Made by a program: the position numbers and the translations under genes. Shown in pieces: positions 10,387 to 22,260 of a DNA stretch of 64,000 nt. The notes beneath the pieces are model-generated. The model did no database searches. It worked only from the letters and a program-made list of their open reading frames with translations, and had not been told where the DNA came from. Each line of letters begins with the position of its first letter. Position 1 is the stretch's first letter. The DNA is from Cryptomeria japonica (Eukaryota; Streptophyta; Pinopsida; Cupressales; Cupressaceae): contig NC_081414.1 in assembly GCF_030272615.1 (NCBI RefSeq), forward strand, positions 523,758,137 through 523,822,136, written 5' to 3'.

Positions 10387-11640
10387 TGTGATATGTAAAA
10401 TTCATCTTTGAAGACAAGTAATCAATTAGAAGCAAGAGGGAAATCACGGATCCCTATCTAACCAGAGAATTTAACAAATAAGACAATGGAATAACACAAT
10501 CAAGCAAATAGGAATTAAAATAATCAAATCAAATCAAAACTCCCTATCCCAAGATTGCATATTGCTTCCATTTCTCTTCTCTTCTTTGTGGTATGATGGC
10601 TCTCAGATATTGCGCTTGTAACCTACAAGTGACACAAAGATTTGAAGTTCATGATTGTTGAAAATGGAGATTGGATGCTCAATTTATAGAAAATTGGAGA
10701 AGATTGATTGAAAGGTGGAACAAAATGATCAAGAGGTGGAACTTAGGTGAGCTCACATGAAAATTGATAGTTGAACTACTGATTGTAGGAGTGAAACAAA
10801 ATAGATTGAATAGATTAATTGAGTCAACTGATTGAGAAAAAGATGAATGGGGGAAGAAAAAGAATGATTAGTGGAAATAAAGAAGATGACACAAAGAGCT
10901 TAATTTAGAAAAAGCTAACTGAAAGATGGAAATAGAAATTGAATAGATAAATGATTTAATTAATTAATTGATTGAATTAATTAATTTAGCATGTGCTTGC
11001 ATTTAGATTTAGATTTTCAATTTAATCTTTGCATGAGATTTATTCAAATAATTGAGTTTTTTTTAATTCAATTTAGTATTTGAATATATTTAGAATTTGA
11101 CTTTGATTTTCAATTTGCTTTTTGAAATCATGCACATGTGATTGAATTTGGAAGAAATTAAAAGAATATGAAATTAAATGAAATTAGAATTTGAAGAACT
11201 AGAAGAATCAATTAGCTAATTAAATAATTTAAAGAAACTATTTAATTATTTAAAAATGGAATTAAATTAAATAATAAAGATTATTTAATTTAAAGGATTA
11301 AATCACAATTAATTAAATAATAAACATTTAATTAATATTTAGAAAAGGGTTAATGATTTGATGTTTAGAGATAGAAATAGAATTTATTTAAATAATTAAG
11401 ACTATTTAAATTGGGGAATTAATCAGAATTAATTAAATAATAAATATTTAATTAATATTTAGAAAATGATTAAAATGATTAAATGATGATAGAATAAGAG
11501 AATGGAATAATTAGTAAGATTATGAGGAAATATGAAATTAGAAGAATAAGATTAATTAACTTAATTAAATAATTAAATAATTATTTAACTAATTAGATGA
11601 ATAATTAGTATATGATCAATGAGACATTTTTAGGTGTCTA
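10387..11640 (-). repeat. 5' LTR of the non-autonomous element
   Basis: This 1254-bp LTR is the fuller of the two copies. On the plus strand it starts TGTGATATG and ends GGTGTCTA; the minus-strand termini are therefore TA...CA rather than the usual TG...CA. It is very AT-rich, with many AATTAATTAAATAATT blocks at 10950-11600. Confidence 0.85.
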
Positions 11641-11642
11641 TA

Positions 11643-12036
11643 ATACCCATTCTTCAAATCTATCTTTGTAAAGTATTTTGGTCCACTCAAACAGTCAATT
11701 ATGTCATCCATCCTAGGCAAAGGAAATCGGTATTTCACTATGATCTTGTTTATTGCTCTTGAATAGATACACGTCCTCCATTCTCCATTCTTCTCAGATG
11801 CTAATACTGCTAGTACTGTACAAGGGCTCAGACTTTCCCTGATCAAACCTTTCTTCAATAGCTCCTGCACTTGTCTATTCAGTTCTTCATTTTTTGTCGA
11901 TGACAACCAGTGTGCAGCTTTTCTAGGAAAACTAGCTCTGGGAACCAAGTCCATGCAATGACTAATACTTCTAACAGGTGGAAATATATTAGGTACATTA
12001 TCTGAAATGATGTCCTCATATTCTGTCAGCAAATCT
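11643..12036 (-). pseudogene. RT N-terminal part of Ty3 chromovirus
   Basis: This is the continuation of the RT whose C-terminal half is at 1269-2388. Reading leftward it contains ELNRQVQELLKKGLIRES, the fingers motif SRAINKIIVKYRFPLPRMDD and the palm motif KYFTKIDLKNGY (with the catalytic Asp of motif A), after which the insertion begins. The open stretch of about 130 codons is intact up to the break. In the family this is the template-binding and first-catalytic-Asp half of reverse transcriptase. Confidence 0.88.
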
Positions 12037-12789
12037 CTTATCTTTTCTGGGTGTTATCCTTCCAGTTCCGATCTCTCATTATTCTTAGGAATTAAGGCAA
12101 AACACACATTCTCATGTCTCAGTCCATCAATGAATTTCCTTCCATCTACTAAACAAATTCTGGCATTTGTACAGACTTCATTCTTCAAAGGTTCCTCTAA
12201 ACGTAACAAGTTTTGCTTCATCCCATTGGCCACAATAGTGTATGTATTCTTCCTCCCATCATGTATTGCCTATCTTTCAAACTGCCAAGGTCTTCCCAAC
12301 AAAAGATGACAAATATCCATAGGCATAATATCACACAAAACTTCATCATGATAGTTCCCAATTTTCAATTTTACAACACTGTTCACTTAAGTTAACAACT
12401 TATGTTCATCCTAAATCCATGCTATCTAATAAGGCTTAGGGTTTTTCAATCTCTCTAAATTCAACTTATTCACCATCTCTTTTGAAACAAGATTATCTAA
12501 ACTACCACTATCAATAACAACTTTACAACACTTACTGGATACCTTACATCTGGTCTTGAACAGGTTCTTCCTCTACAAGGGTTCTTCATCTCCTCCAGTA
12601 TGACACAAAGCTCTCCTCATCATCAACAATTCTGCATCTTCTGGTTTATTGTTTGATCCAGTGGGGTTTTCTTCCACCATTGTTGCTCTTCTGGTAGCCT
12701 CTCTCTTGTCTTCCAAACTTCTCATTCCGGTAACCATCTAGTTCTCTCCTCCGGTAGAAATTTCTATCATCCTTTTGGTATGAATTACC
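12037..12789 (-). pseudogene. Protease and linker region of Ty3 chromovirus
   Basis: A retropepsin-type active site is readable near 12500 as VVIDSGS, followed by LDNLVS, close to the family's D-S-G-S signature. Further left, LLGRPWQF (flap/helix region) is recognisable before the linker that joins the RT. Several in-frame stops and frame changes break the frame. The enzyme would cut the Gag-Pol polyprotein. The stretch 12600-12789 is the Gag C-terminus/linker, and I could not find a convincing CCHC knuckle there. Confidence 0.72.
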
Positions 12790-13650
12790 TTATTTGCTCA
12801 CTTCCTTGTCCTCATTTTGATATGTACTGGTTCCTCTTCTTCCTTGAAATCTTCCTCCAGTAAACCTTCCACCTCTACCTCTTTGTTTTTGCCCATGTCT
12901 TTTGTTCAATTTCTCTTTAGCCTTTAGTGCATATTGGCAAGCCTCTTCATCACTCTTCAATTTGATCATACTGAGTTCATCTTGTATAGACATCCAGAAT
13001 CTGTTCAAATATCTTGCAATTTTTTCAACTTCATCATCAACGTGTTAGGATCTGATGTTCAACTTGTAAAATGCTTCAGTGTACTCCTTCACACTAGATT
13101 CCTTCTGTCTCAGATTCTGCAACTTCTATAACAAATCCTCTTGATAATTCGTTAGGACAAACTTTGATTTCAACTTAGCAATCATTATATCCCATGCCTT
13201 AATCTTTTCTTTACCTCTTCTTTTCCTATCAACTTGCAAGTACTCCCACCAAAGAGATGCATGACCTTTCAACTGGGTATAGGCATATTTCACCTTCCTC
13301 TCTTTAGCAGTCTTTCCAAAATCAAAATACTTCTCCATCTCTGAGATCCAATCCATCAATTCATCTTAATCTAACTTCCAATCATATCCTGGTGGGGTAA
13401 AATGAGGTTTAGTGTTCATCCTACTCAAAACCCTTAAAAACATTTCTTCATCTGGATCAACTACTAGTAGGTTCACTTGTTCTACTGAGGATTCTCCTCC
13501 TTCATCTTCACTTACATCTTCAATATGTCGGCCTCTTCTCTGGGATATCTCCATGGCTTCTGATCGGGCTGCTATTCCTCGCAACATCTCCATCACAATA
13601 GGGTCTACATTCCCACGCATTCCACCATTCCTAGTTCCTCTTCGTGCCAT
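12790..13650 (-). pseudogene. Gag of Ty3 chromovirus (decayed)
   Basis: The likely start ATG is at 13650 (MARRGTRNGG), about 90 bp downstream of the primer site. The retrotransposon Gag core is at 13126-13359, with the conserved pattern LMDWISEMEKYF, YAYTQLKGHASLWWEYL and KSKFV; a basic, Arg/Gly-rich tail (GQKQRGRGGRFTGG) ends at 12790. In-frame stops near 13365, 13130 and 13055 interrupt it. Gag assembles the virus-like particle in active relatives. The Trp-rich LWWEYL motif is the most diagnostic feature. Confidence 0.85.
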
Positions 13651-13744
13651 TGATTCATGCTAGTCCTCTATAATTGTAAGTTGAATCCACAATCTACCAC
13701 CTTACAACAAAATTCAGGAAATGCAACCTTCAGAATGAAACTTT

Positions 13745-13756
13745 GCTCTAATACCA
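13745..13756 (-). other. Primer-binding site, initiator Met tRNA type
   Basis: The minus strand reads TGGTATTAGAGC, one mismatch from the classic plant iMet-tRNA site, two bases inside the LTR end. This fixes the 5' end of the chromovirus. Confidence 0.85.
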
Positions 13757-13758
13757 CT

Positions 13759-14050
13759 TGAAGCAGTCACTGGTGAGGAGGGACCTTAAGGAAATCAGTC
13801 CAAACTAACCAGCAAGAGTAAACACAACAAAAACACATAGATATGATAGAGGCAATGCAGAATAGATAATTTTATTGCATGAAATTTAATTACGTCCAAT
13901 CGGTAACAACCAGGTTACAACATATCGACACACAGGCCTAGTAGAATAGGTCACACCGGGACCATGAATCGAAAGATCTATCTTCTAAGCGGAGTCTATC
14001 TCTGATTGATTATAATTGATGTTTCATTAATTTCATTCTAAAACATGATT

Positions 14051-14102
<52 letters not shown>

Positions 14103-14583
14103 CAAAAGGATCTAGTCAGCCCAAAAAGGATCAAAACCCGAAGAACAAGACCTAACATGCAAAGATGAACAAGGTCAGCCTCTACCAAGAGATTCCTCCA
14201 AAAAATCCAAAGGATGAAACGTAGAAGGTCGGCCAAACACCAAGAAACATCGATATCGACGTCCAAGGCTCTACAAGCTTCGAAATGGGTTCTAGTAGAT
14301 TAGCAGAATAGGTCTCAGGCAACCGGTAACAAAGGAACAACCGGTAACAAGAAACTCTCATGGAAACCGGTAGCGATATCTTGCCGAAAAGTGATCCAAA
14401 TGAGATGTGGTTTGAAAGCAAGAAAAATGATCAAGTCTTCAAGTAGAATCCAACTCCATAGGATCCAGTGAGCCAAAACCAGGACACACAGAAAGGAAAA
14501 TTGAAATTGCAACAGAAAAAAAAATAGAAAAGAAAATATTTTTGGTTGATACAAGATTGTTGTGAACTAGGGATGCTCCTACA
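13759..14583 (-). repeat. 5' LTR of the chromovirus
   Basis: On the plus strand the LTR starts TGAAGCAGTCACTGG and ends GGATGCTCCTACA, giving proper TG...CA ends on the minus strand and a length of 825 bp. The partner LTR is outside the window, so its identity and the target duplication cannot be checked here. It contains an (AT)n microsatellite. Confidence 0.75.
14055..14098. repeat. (AT)n microsatellite
   Basis: A perfect AT dinucleotide run of about 22 units inside the chromovirus LTR. Confidence 0.95.
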
Positions 14584-16139
14584 TCAAAATCCCACTTTGA
14601 GGTGGCATGGTTTGTGACAACATATTATGGTGTGTGTCGAGTCATCATGAAGGTAGTTACACATGACACATGTTATGATGAATAAGAGAATATAAGAGGT
14701 AGGTTACATTGAAATATTGACCAACATTATGATATATAATTATATTTCTCATGAAGCATCTTTTTCAGCATTGAGTGAGGGAAAATTAGGGTATTGAACT
14801 TTGGGTAGTAAAATATGATAATTTATGATAATTTAAGAGGTGTAAGGCATATGCTAAAATGGCTAGGTAGACCAAGAACAAGGAGGATCACTTGAATTTG
14901 AGCCTAAATATTTAGATTCCATTGCTCTTATGGATAATGCTAAAAAATTGCCCTAGTGGTATCATGGATATAGTAATGTAATCTTAAGGTAATGTGGAAA
15001 AGGCACTTCAATCCATCACTTTTAGCTCCAATTTGCAAATCTAATTTCCTTTGTATATATTTTTTAGATCTGGCTTACGATATCTTCTATTTTGTAATTT
15101 ATTATTATTGTTGAAAACCCTAATTTTACTATCATTAAACCCTATATTATATATCAATCTCAATTCCATTTCAATAAAGGAACATAATGAACGAAGTGTT
15201 TATCTCTCCTATCATGACTATAGCTAAACCTAATTCATGTTTCAATGCTATACTATAAAGATTTACATCCATAGGCAAATCTCACTTCCATACATATTAG
15301 ACTCATTTAAGGAATAAAATGGTTTAGGGTCAGCAAATTTTGAATTTGAAATTATAAAGTTTAGGGGTCAATTTTGTGAGGTACAATATCACTCTAACAT
15401 GTATGGATATCAACTAGAATAATGAACATGTAAATTTCCATGCAAGTATCAACCATGTTGTAATTGAGACCAATAACGATGTGAATATATAAAATTAAGC
15501 GAATAGAGAAAAGATAAGTCAAGTATGTAGAAATGTGTGAGTGAAGCAAGTAAATGAAGGTGCATAACTATCAAGGAGGAAACCAAACTTAACCTAAAAG
15601 AGAGTACCATTTTTTCATATGTAATTGTATTAAGTTGGATCATTAAAATGGTTCCAAAACTAAATGGGAATTGACATGCACATGCAAATATTAAAATTAT
15701 ATTTGATCATACTTTGATGTACACGTGAATTTTAAAATTATCATATTTTTCAAAATATTTAAGCACTCACAAACAGGCATTTAAAGTAATTATTCATGTA
15801 TAAAAATTATAAAATCCACGTAAAGTAATAGCCTCATTTAAATTTCATCATGTATTATTCCTCTTTGGCATTCATGCTCCAAGGGATCCAAGAAAATAGA
15901 TAAAAAGGTGTGCAGTTGGTATCTCTTGGCATTCAAGACAAGTGAAAATAATAATATATTAAATTTTACTATCCACGAGAGCTATAACAAGAGGGGAGAG
16001 TATAGGGTTAGAAAACTTCTACATGTATTGAAAGTGGTAAGGTAATTTTGTAGTAGACATATGATCCATAGAATAGCATGACGGGCAAGTGCAAGGTAAT
16101 GAGTCACAAATTCGCAGAAGTCTGTGCGTTGGAAAACGT
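14584..16139. other. AT-rich spacer, no gene seen
   Basis: Only short chance frames with many stops are present. I see no LTR ends, transposase motifs or RNA genes. Confidence 0.6.
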
Positions 16140-16410
16140 GCTATTATAAATGGGGGCCCGCTTTCAAAAAATGAGGGCTCGTTTATGCTTCGAGCTCCCG
16201 AGCCGAAAGGTAACGAGGGTCCGAAGCAAAAAAAAATGGGCCCTTGTTTTGTTCTAAAATGGGGGCCCACTTTTAAACAAAATGGGGGCCCATTTTTTAG
16301 AAACGGGCCCCCGTTTTGTTTAAAAGCGGGCCCCTGTTTCTAAATGGCATTTTTCCTTTTTTTTCCACAAGCCACCCTTGTTTGAAAACGGGGGCCCGTT
16401 TTGTAGAAGT
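16140..16410. repeat. GGGGGCCC / GGGCCC palindrome-rich patch
   Basis: Eight or more copies of GGGGGCCC, GGGCCCC or GGGCCC recur every 20-45 bp, joined by AT-rich linkers such as GTTTTGTTTAAAA and AAAATG. Because GGGCCC is self-complementary and flanks such as AAACGGG and CCCGTTT face each other, the patch can fold into several alternative hairpins. Both strands yield frames of repeated Gly-Pro-Phe-type units, which I regard as by-products. It is a GC island in very AT-rich DNA. Confidence 0.75.
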
Positions 16411-19185
16411 TGATTCCACAACCCGCCACTTGGCTTGGGATTAGGCCCGGGATGGCCACACCTGAGACATGGACCTGCAAATTCAAATCTCCATGAATGA
16501 AAGCACAAATATGAACTTCAGAAATAGTTTACGCGCCTCTAATCAGAGAATTTTTATACGAAATTAAAACCCATTTCAGATTATACTGTCTAGATTCTAA
16601 ATATGTAAATTTATTTAAAAATTGATTATTTCAACTATTTATCATTTAATTTATACTAAATCAGGTCCATAAATTTGAAATATTAACTAATTTTGTTAAT
16701 TTAATAACTTTTTTATTTTAAATAATTTTGGAAAAAAAATTATATGTCATCAATCTGCACAAAATTCTTTTGTATTTAAAAAAAAAAAAATCAAAAAATG
16801 TTAAGTTTACATCAAATTATGTGGGTCGTACACGTCAAATTTTTAAAAAGATAATTACAGCCATTGAAAAATTAATTAAAAAAAAATATTAGAAAAAAAA
16901 ATACAGAAAAATATGCTCATCAATCTTCAGTGTGTTACAAACCATTTCCCAAAACGGTTTGAGAAAATAATTTTAATTGTGTCAAAAAGTGCGGGTCGTA
17001 CACATGCATGGTATGGTCCTGAAACAGGCATTTTTGAAACATAGTTTTCAGAACTCCATTCAAAAATTTATTTTTTATTATGTGGGTATTAAAATAAATT
17101 ATATATTTGGAAAGTACACTCAGAGGGCTATTTTTTATATTACTGACTTTTTCCAAGATTCAATCTCTAAGTGTTTCAAAATTTAAGCTCAAATGAGACA
17201 AAATCTGAAAATCAGGGAAAACACTTCCACTTTTTGGCCAAAAAGTGGACTCATCTTCTTGCATTGACCTTGACACTTTAGGTTATAACATCTCATGGGA
17301 TCAAGATCTATAGGGACATGATGGTTAGTCTCTTTGTATGTTCCTGTAACTATCTAAAATCTAAATATAGGAGTGTTGGCAACAAGATATGCCACTACAA
17401 TTGGTTGCATATGTAGGATAAAAGAAATTGAAAGAGAGAAAAATCAATATATGAAATGTAAATGTAAGTTATGTATGTAGGCATGTAAATCATTTAAAGT
17501 AATAATTCTACTGAATGCATTATGCAACAATGAAGTGAAATATATTGAATGATAGGTGTGGTAATATCATGGGGTAGAGGTAAGACTACAAAACTATATT
17601 GTTTTTCCCCTAGTATAGGTAAACATTTACATAACTGCCGCACAATAGAAAGGACTCACAAGAAGTGAAGCCACCCTGGCCACAAAAACCAGGAAAGAAC
17701 AAAATAATTTTTAGATTGTTTGAACATGTTTTTCTCAATCATCTAATGTATAATTTATAATAAGGACTAATAGTATTAAGAAAAAAATTGGAAAAAAATA
17801 TAGAATTCTAAGCTCGTCATGTTTCTCCTAGTTAGCCTTCTAATTGGATTGATTTGATGACCTTAGAATAATTATTGAGAAGAGTAAACAAGAATGCCAT
17901 GAACCTAAGATGATAAATATTGGTGTATTATTCTAATAATGTTATTATGATTCTTTTTATTATTTTTTAAAATCAAAAGTTGGATGTGTTGAATAAATTT
18001 ATAACTGATTTTAAAATGAATAAATGAATGTCTTTAAATACAATATAACACACAAATCAATATAAGTATGTGTTAGGGCAACTCTCAATAGCTAGTGAAA
18101 AAATTATTGAAGTGTAAATTTGAATTTTAAAAATAAAACATTTAGAGATCTATTACCATGAAAATGACCTATGTCAATTGTACACCCATAAATATGATCT
18201 AGAATGGTGAATGAAGAATATTAATAAATCAAATCAAATCTTTGAAAATAGACATTAATAAAATGACAATATAACCAGGCCATGAACCAAAATCATACAA
18301 ACATATGTCACTCAATAAATTGTTTAAGTAATGAACTATTATTATGTAAAATGTCTTTCAAAATAATCCATTTTAATATATTTTCATCTTAAAAATGATC
18401 AATTTTTATAATTTATCATCATCATTTTCCTTCGTCCAAAAATCAAAATTTCCAATCATCCAAAAATACTTATCATGTGAAATCTTTAAGACCCGTAACT
18501 TTTATAAGTTGCATTTATGCAGCCAAGTAATGTTTATTTTCGTACACTACATTTATAACCATGGAAGATATTTATAAATAAGATGAGTTTGTTGTTTGGG
18601 ATGTTGCTTGAACGTGCATGGATTTTGAAGCTGTTGCACACTATTCCCACTCTTCTCTAATATCTGCATTTGGTGGCCGTCCATTCAATTGTTGACTGAT
18701 TCATACATGATTCAACACAAACATGGCGGTTCTCATTTCCTAAGTATTTTCAATGAGAGAAACTATTTCTGCTATTTTCAATTATGTTTCAGGTTTCTAT
18801 TAATAAAAACGTTACACTCTAATGAATCAAAATCACATAAAAATATATCACTTATAAATTGATTATTACATGAAAAATAAAAATAATCTAAAATTAAAAA
18901 AACATAAATATACAATTTTCATCCTATGAAACAATAAACAAACCAATCAACTTCATAAATAATTTACAATCTGAACAATAGGCTGGCACCACCAAGGCAA
19001 ACTGCTTCTCGAATCATAAATACAAGGTTATTGCTACATTTATACTGTGTACTCATGATTTGCCTCAGATAATTATTCATAGTAGTTCTATAACTACCTT
19101 ACAATCCATATCCAGAGACAATTATTGAAAACGATATTGAAATTCGAAAATGCCCTTATCAAACAGAAATGCTATAACGGCAGCA
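16411..19185. other. AT-rich spacer downstream of the PLAC8 gene
   Basis: No supported gene. The sequence is AT-rich with short frames only. It lies 3' of the minus-strand PLAC8 gene and must contain its polyadenylation region just below 19186, but I cannot place a specific signal. Confidence 0.5.
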
Positions 19186-20247
19186 TCATTTTTGCATGGT
19201 TGGATTAGTGGGAGGTTCCATGGCGGGTGCCGCCCCTTGCTGTTGTCTTCGCAGATTCTCCGTCCAACCTGCAACAAGGCTTACACAATAAATCAGCTCC
19301 AAAACAAGATAAACAATTCCAACAATTAAGATCTAGTCATACAAATGTATTACCGAGAGCAGGCTCATATCCTCTATGCTTGAGCTCTTTATATTCCTGG
19401 CACAGCGCGCAGAGATCGCAACAACAATGGAGCAGACAATCTGTGCAGGGAATCTCTGCCAAGTTAAATTTGGCCCGCATCCTGCTTCGATACGTGCATG
19501 AATAGCACCACCCAAACCCCGAAAGACATCCCAGACCAGTGATCGCTGCTAACGCGATCCCAGTGAAACAGAGCAGCCCATAGATCGCTCCACTCACACC
19601 GCAAGCTGCCTCAACTTCAATCATTCAGCTCTTCCATAAAAATAATAACATCCAATAAATATAAATTTCCAGTATAATTTATTTATGCAGATCTTACATG
19701 GAGAACCCTCGTCTACTATCTCCGCTATTTGCCCGAAAGTGACGCAGGGGCACCATAACGTAAGGCAACCTGCACTCACACAAAATTTCCATTGTCATTA
19801 GTAGCAGCATATCATTATACTTAATGAGAGAGAAGAGGTGAGAAGGAGCATACAAAGGGATGGATCTTCGGTGCAGGCGCAGAGAGCAGAGGACCACTCC
19901 GTGGGACGAAAAGGGTTGCCTTGCTGAGGAGGAGGAGAAGGATAAGGAGGTGGCGGCGGTGGTGGTGGCGGTTGCACATACTGTAGGTGAGCTTGTGATG
20001 CTTGAGGCGGCGGCGGCTGCACATACTGTAGGTGAGCTTGCGGAGCTTGTGGCGGCGGCGGCTGCTGCACATAGTGTAGGTGAGCTTGTGGAGCTTGAGG
20101 CGGCGGCGGCTGCACACATTGCACCTGAGCATTGGGATTTTGAGGTGGCTGGTGGGGCGGAGTGGGATACCCAGTTGGTATTTGCTGCGGAGGGAGAGGG
20201 AGAGGGGGATACCCTTGAAATTCATGCTCAGCCTTTGGGGCACTCAT
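19186..20247 (-). CDS. PLAC8 family Cys-rich membrane protein (cell number regulator / PCR-like), 4 exons
   Basis: Exons read 20247-19854, 19769-19698, 19605-19354 and 19268-19186, each intron with GT..AG ends; the joined frame is 266 codons without a stop. Residues 1-120 are Pro/Gln-rich, with four repeats of a [15 protein letters not shown] unit. The PLAC8 domain follows: a [16 protein letters not shown] segment, [30 protein letters not shown] leading into a hydrophobic stretch, then Cys-rich [23 protein letters not shown] and RGYEPALGW. Family members are small membrane proteins tied to heavy-metal efflux/tolerance and organ-size control. The proline-rich N-terminus with a PLAC8 C-terminus is usual for part of the plant family, though here it is long. 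No neighbour suggests a shared pathway. Splice sites were chosen by domain continuity; an alternative acceptor at 19614 would add three residues. Confidence 0.93.
19920..20120 (-). repeat. Proline-rich minisatellite within PLAC8 exon 1
   Basis: Four in-frame copies of a 45-54-bp unit encode Q-A-P/S-Q-A-H-L-x-Y-V-Q followed by a Pro run. The DNA carries GGCGGCGGC blocks on the plus strand, so the copy number is prone to vary. Confidence 0.85.
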
Positions 20248-22260
20248 CTTTCACTTCTTCTGTTATTTCAATTTTGGTAGTGCCAGGGTGATGATAGCAG
20301 CTTTATGTGCTGTAAAGAGGAGGTCCCAATTTCAAGTTTTAAGGTTTTCGCTGACTTGTCAAATACATCGAATGAGCAAATTTTTCAGGCTAAAAGACCG
20401 GGGACTTTGTTGTTCACATTGTAAGAGCCCAATACACGGCTGTTGAAGCGGACAAGTCCTTTTTCTGTGTACATTTGACTCTATTTATTAATTAATTGAA
20501 ATTTGAATTATTTTATATTTATATTATATTCAATTAATAAATATTGTTAAATATATATTTAGATTGTTGAGCATATAATAGGCTGTTACAGTTGTATGAT
20601 GTGATGTTTAATAATTATTTGTAGTACATATTTTTTAAATAATACATAAAATTGTGGAAGTATGATTTTTAATTGAATATGAAGAAAGATCAAATATTGC
20701 TTTAAGAATCACCTTCTAATTTTATAATAAATAGAATATCTAATAATAAAATAATCTTTAGATGTATGCTCCACCAAATAAATCTAACAAATATAAAAAA
20801 AAATTCTAGAATAAAAAATGAATGCTTACATCAAATGATGTTTATCAAATCATAAAATATGTTAGATTGCAAGACAATGAAAACTTACTATTAATCAAAA
20901 TATAATGATTAATAATTCTAAAAATACATTAATTAAAATTCTAAAAATTTCAAAAATTTAGTCAAAATATTAACCATCCAAACTTATGTGTAAATCAACA
21001 AATGATGTTGATTTAGATGTACTCATTTGACTTTTGGAAGTAAAGCCAATTTAAATTGGGAAACAAATATTCTCTCGTTATCATTGAGGCAAAACAAGCG
21101 ATTCATTTTTAATATTCAGTTATTTAGAGTACTTAGTTGACTTTAAGGCACTTTTATACTTTAGTTGATAAATTTTCTAAGTCAATTTATTAATGATTTA
21201 CTTTTACTAGTTGCTATTGGATTGTAAAATAAACATGACCTTTTTTCAAGTTTGTTTAATCAATAAATTTACAAATAATTTTTATAATTTTTTTCTTATA
21301 TATTAGATTATTAAATGTTAATGAATGTAAAACATAAATCATGATATGCTTGGTTAAATGTAGTCTAATGATCTTATAAAAAAATATTAGTATTTTTTAA
21401 TTTATATCATTTTAAGTAATGAATGGTTTTGATTATTTTTAGTTGAAATTCATAAATTTTTCTTATGGCATATGGATATAAGATGGCATTTGAATGTTAT
21501 AATTTTTCTTTCTACTTTATTTTGAAGACTACTTTTCTTTGATTGTCAAGGATTGATAGGATTTAGAAACATCTTGGGAAGATCATCAAATTGTAGGGGT
21601 TAGTCATTTGTTAAGCTAATCCATTAGATTAGAGTGGATTCACAATCATGGATGTGAGCAAAGACAATGCTCTTAAGTCATGCAAATGACCTAAAATGAT
21701 CATGCAATATTTTTTTACATTTAATACTCGATATCAAAGGGTTTTTAGAATGATTACCTTGCAATTCATAAGATTTTAAGTTACTCCTAGATTTACAAAT
21801 TGAATTCCTTTAAACATAAAAAATTAGCAATAAATCAAGCGAAAATTGTATCAAGTCGTGGTAGGAAAATATGGGCCAGAGTTGGTGTTACCTATTTTCA
21901 CTAGCAAGCTCAATCAAGTAGAGATTTAGTTTTTCTAACATATAGAAAGGTACATATTTATTCTGCTATTGTTCCACTCATGTGCATGAAAAGAGAAAAG
22001 AGGGTAACATCTTCATGATGCAAATTCAGAATAGTATGAGAGTACACATTTTTCTGAAAAATAGTAATCTTTTTAAAAAATGAATGTACAATGTCTCACA
22101 CAAGTTGTGAGACTAACTGGTGGTGCAAATGAGTAATAAACTACATCTTTACAGATGCAAAACATAAAAAGTAAATGTAGACAAGGAAAGGTGACTCGTC
22201 ATTGCCTAAATGACGAGTCCTCTTTGTGATACTTTCTATCATTAGTAGTTTTTCACCCAT
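20248..22260. other. Upstream spacer of the PLAC8 gene, AT-rich
   Basis: The first few hundred bases should hold the 5' UTR and promoter of the minus-strand PLAC8 gene. A TATA-rich block lies at 20500-20560, 250-300 bp from the ATG; I cannot decide whether it is the core promoter. The rest holds no supported feature. Confidence 0.4.

Larger units (their letters stand above)
2389..11642 (-). mobile_element. Large non-autonomous LTR retrotransposon nested in the chromovirus RT
   Basis: Two direct LTR copies (2389-3324 and 10387-11640) bound about 7 kb of internal DNA. ATACC sits at 2384-2388 and at 11643-11647, a 5-bp target duplication, and removing the insert rejoins the RT motif NGY-HQIRI. 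A purine tract abuts the left LTR and a TGG-starting primer site abuts the right LTR, so it reads on the minus strand. I find no protease, RT, RNase H or integrase in the interior, only a Pro/Ser/Asn/Gln-rich reading frame, a small basic ORF and several repeat arrays. This matches the large retrotransposon derivative (LARD) concept. The right end has two extra bases (TA) between LTR and target copy. Confidence 0.82.

Noticed and set aside
16089-16343. Frames of Gly/Pro/Phe repeats on both strands
   Set aside because: They arise from the GGGCCC repeat and read similarly on both strands.
19860-20291. Plus-strand frame of about 143 codons opposite PLAC8 exon 1
   Set aside because: It is the complement of the proline-rich coding repeat; the minus strand has the PLAC8 domain with correct splice sites.
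20487-20560. TATA-rich block as core promoter of the PLAC8 gene
   Set aside because: It is 250-300 bp from the ATG in generally AT-rich DNA, so it cannot be told from background.
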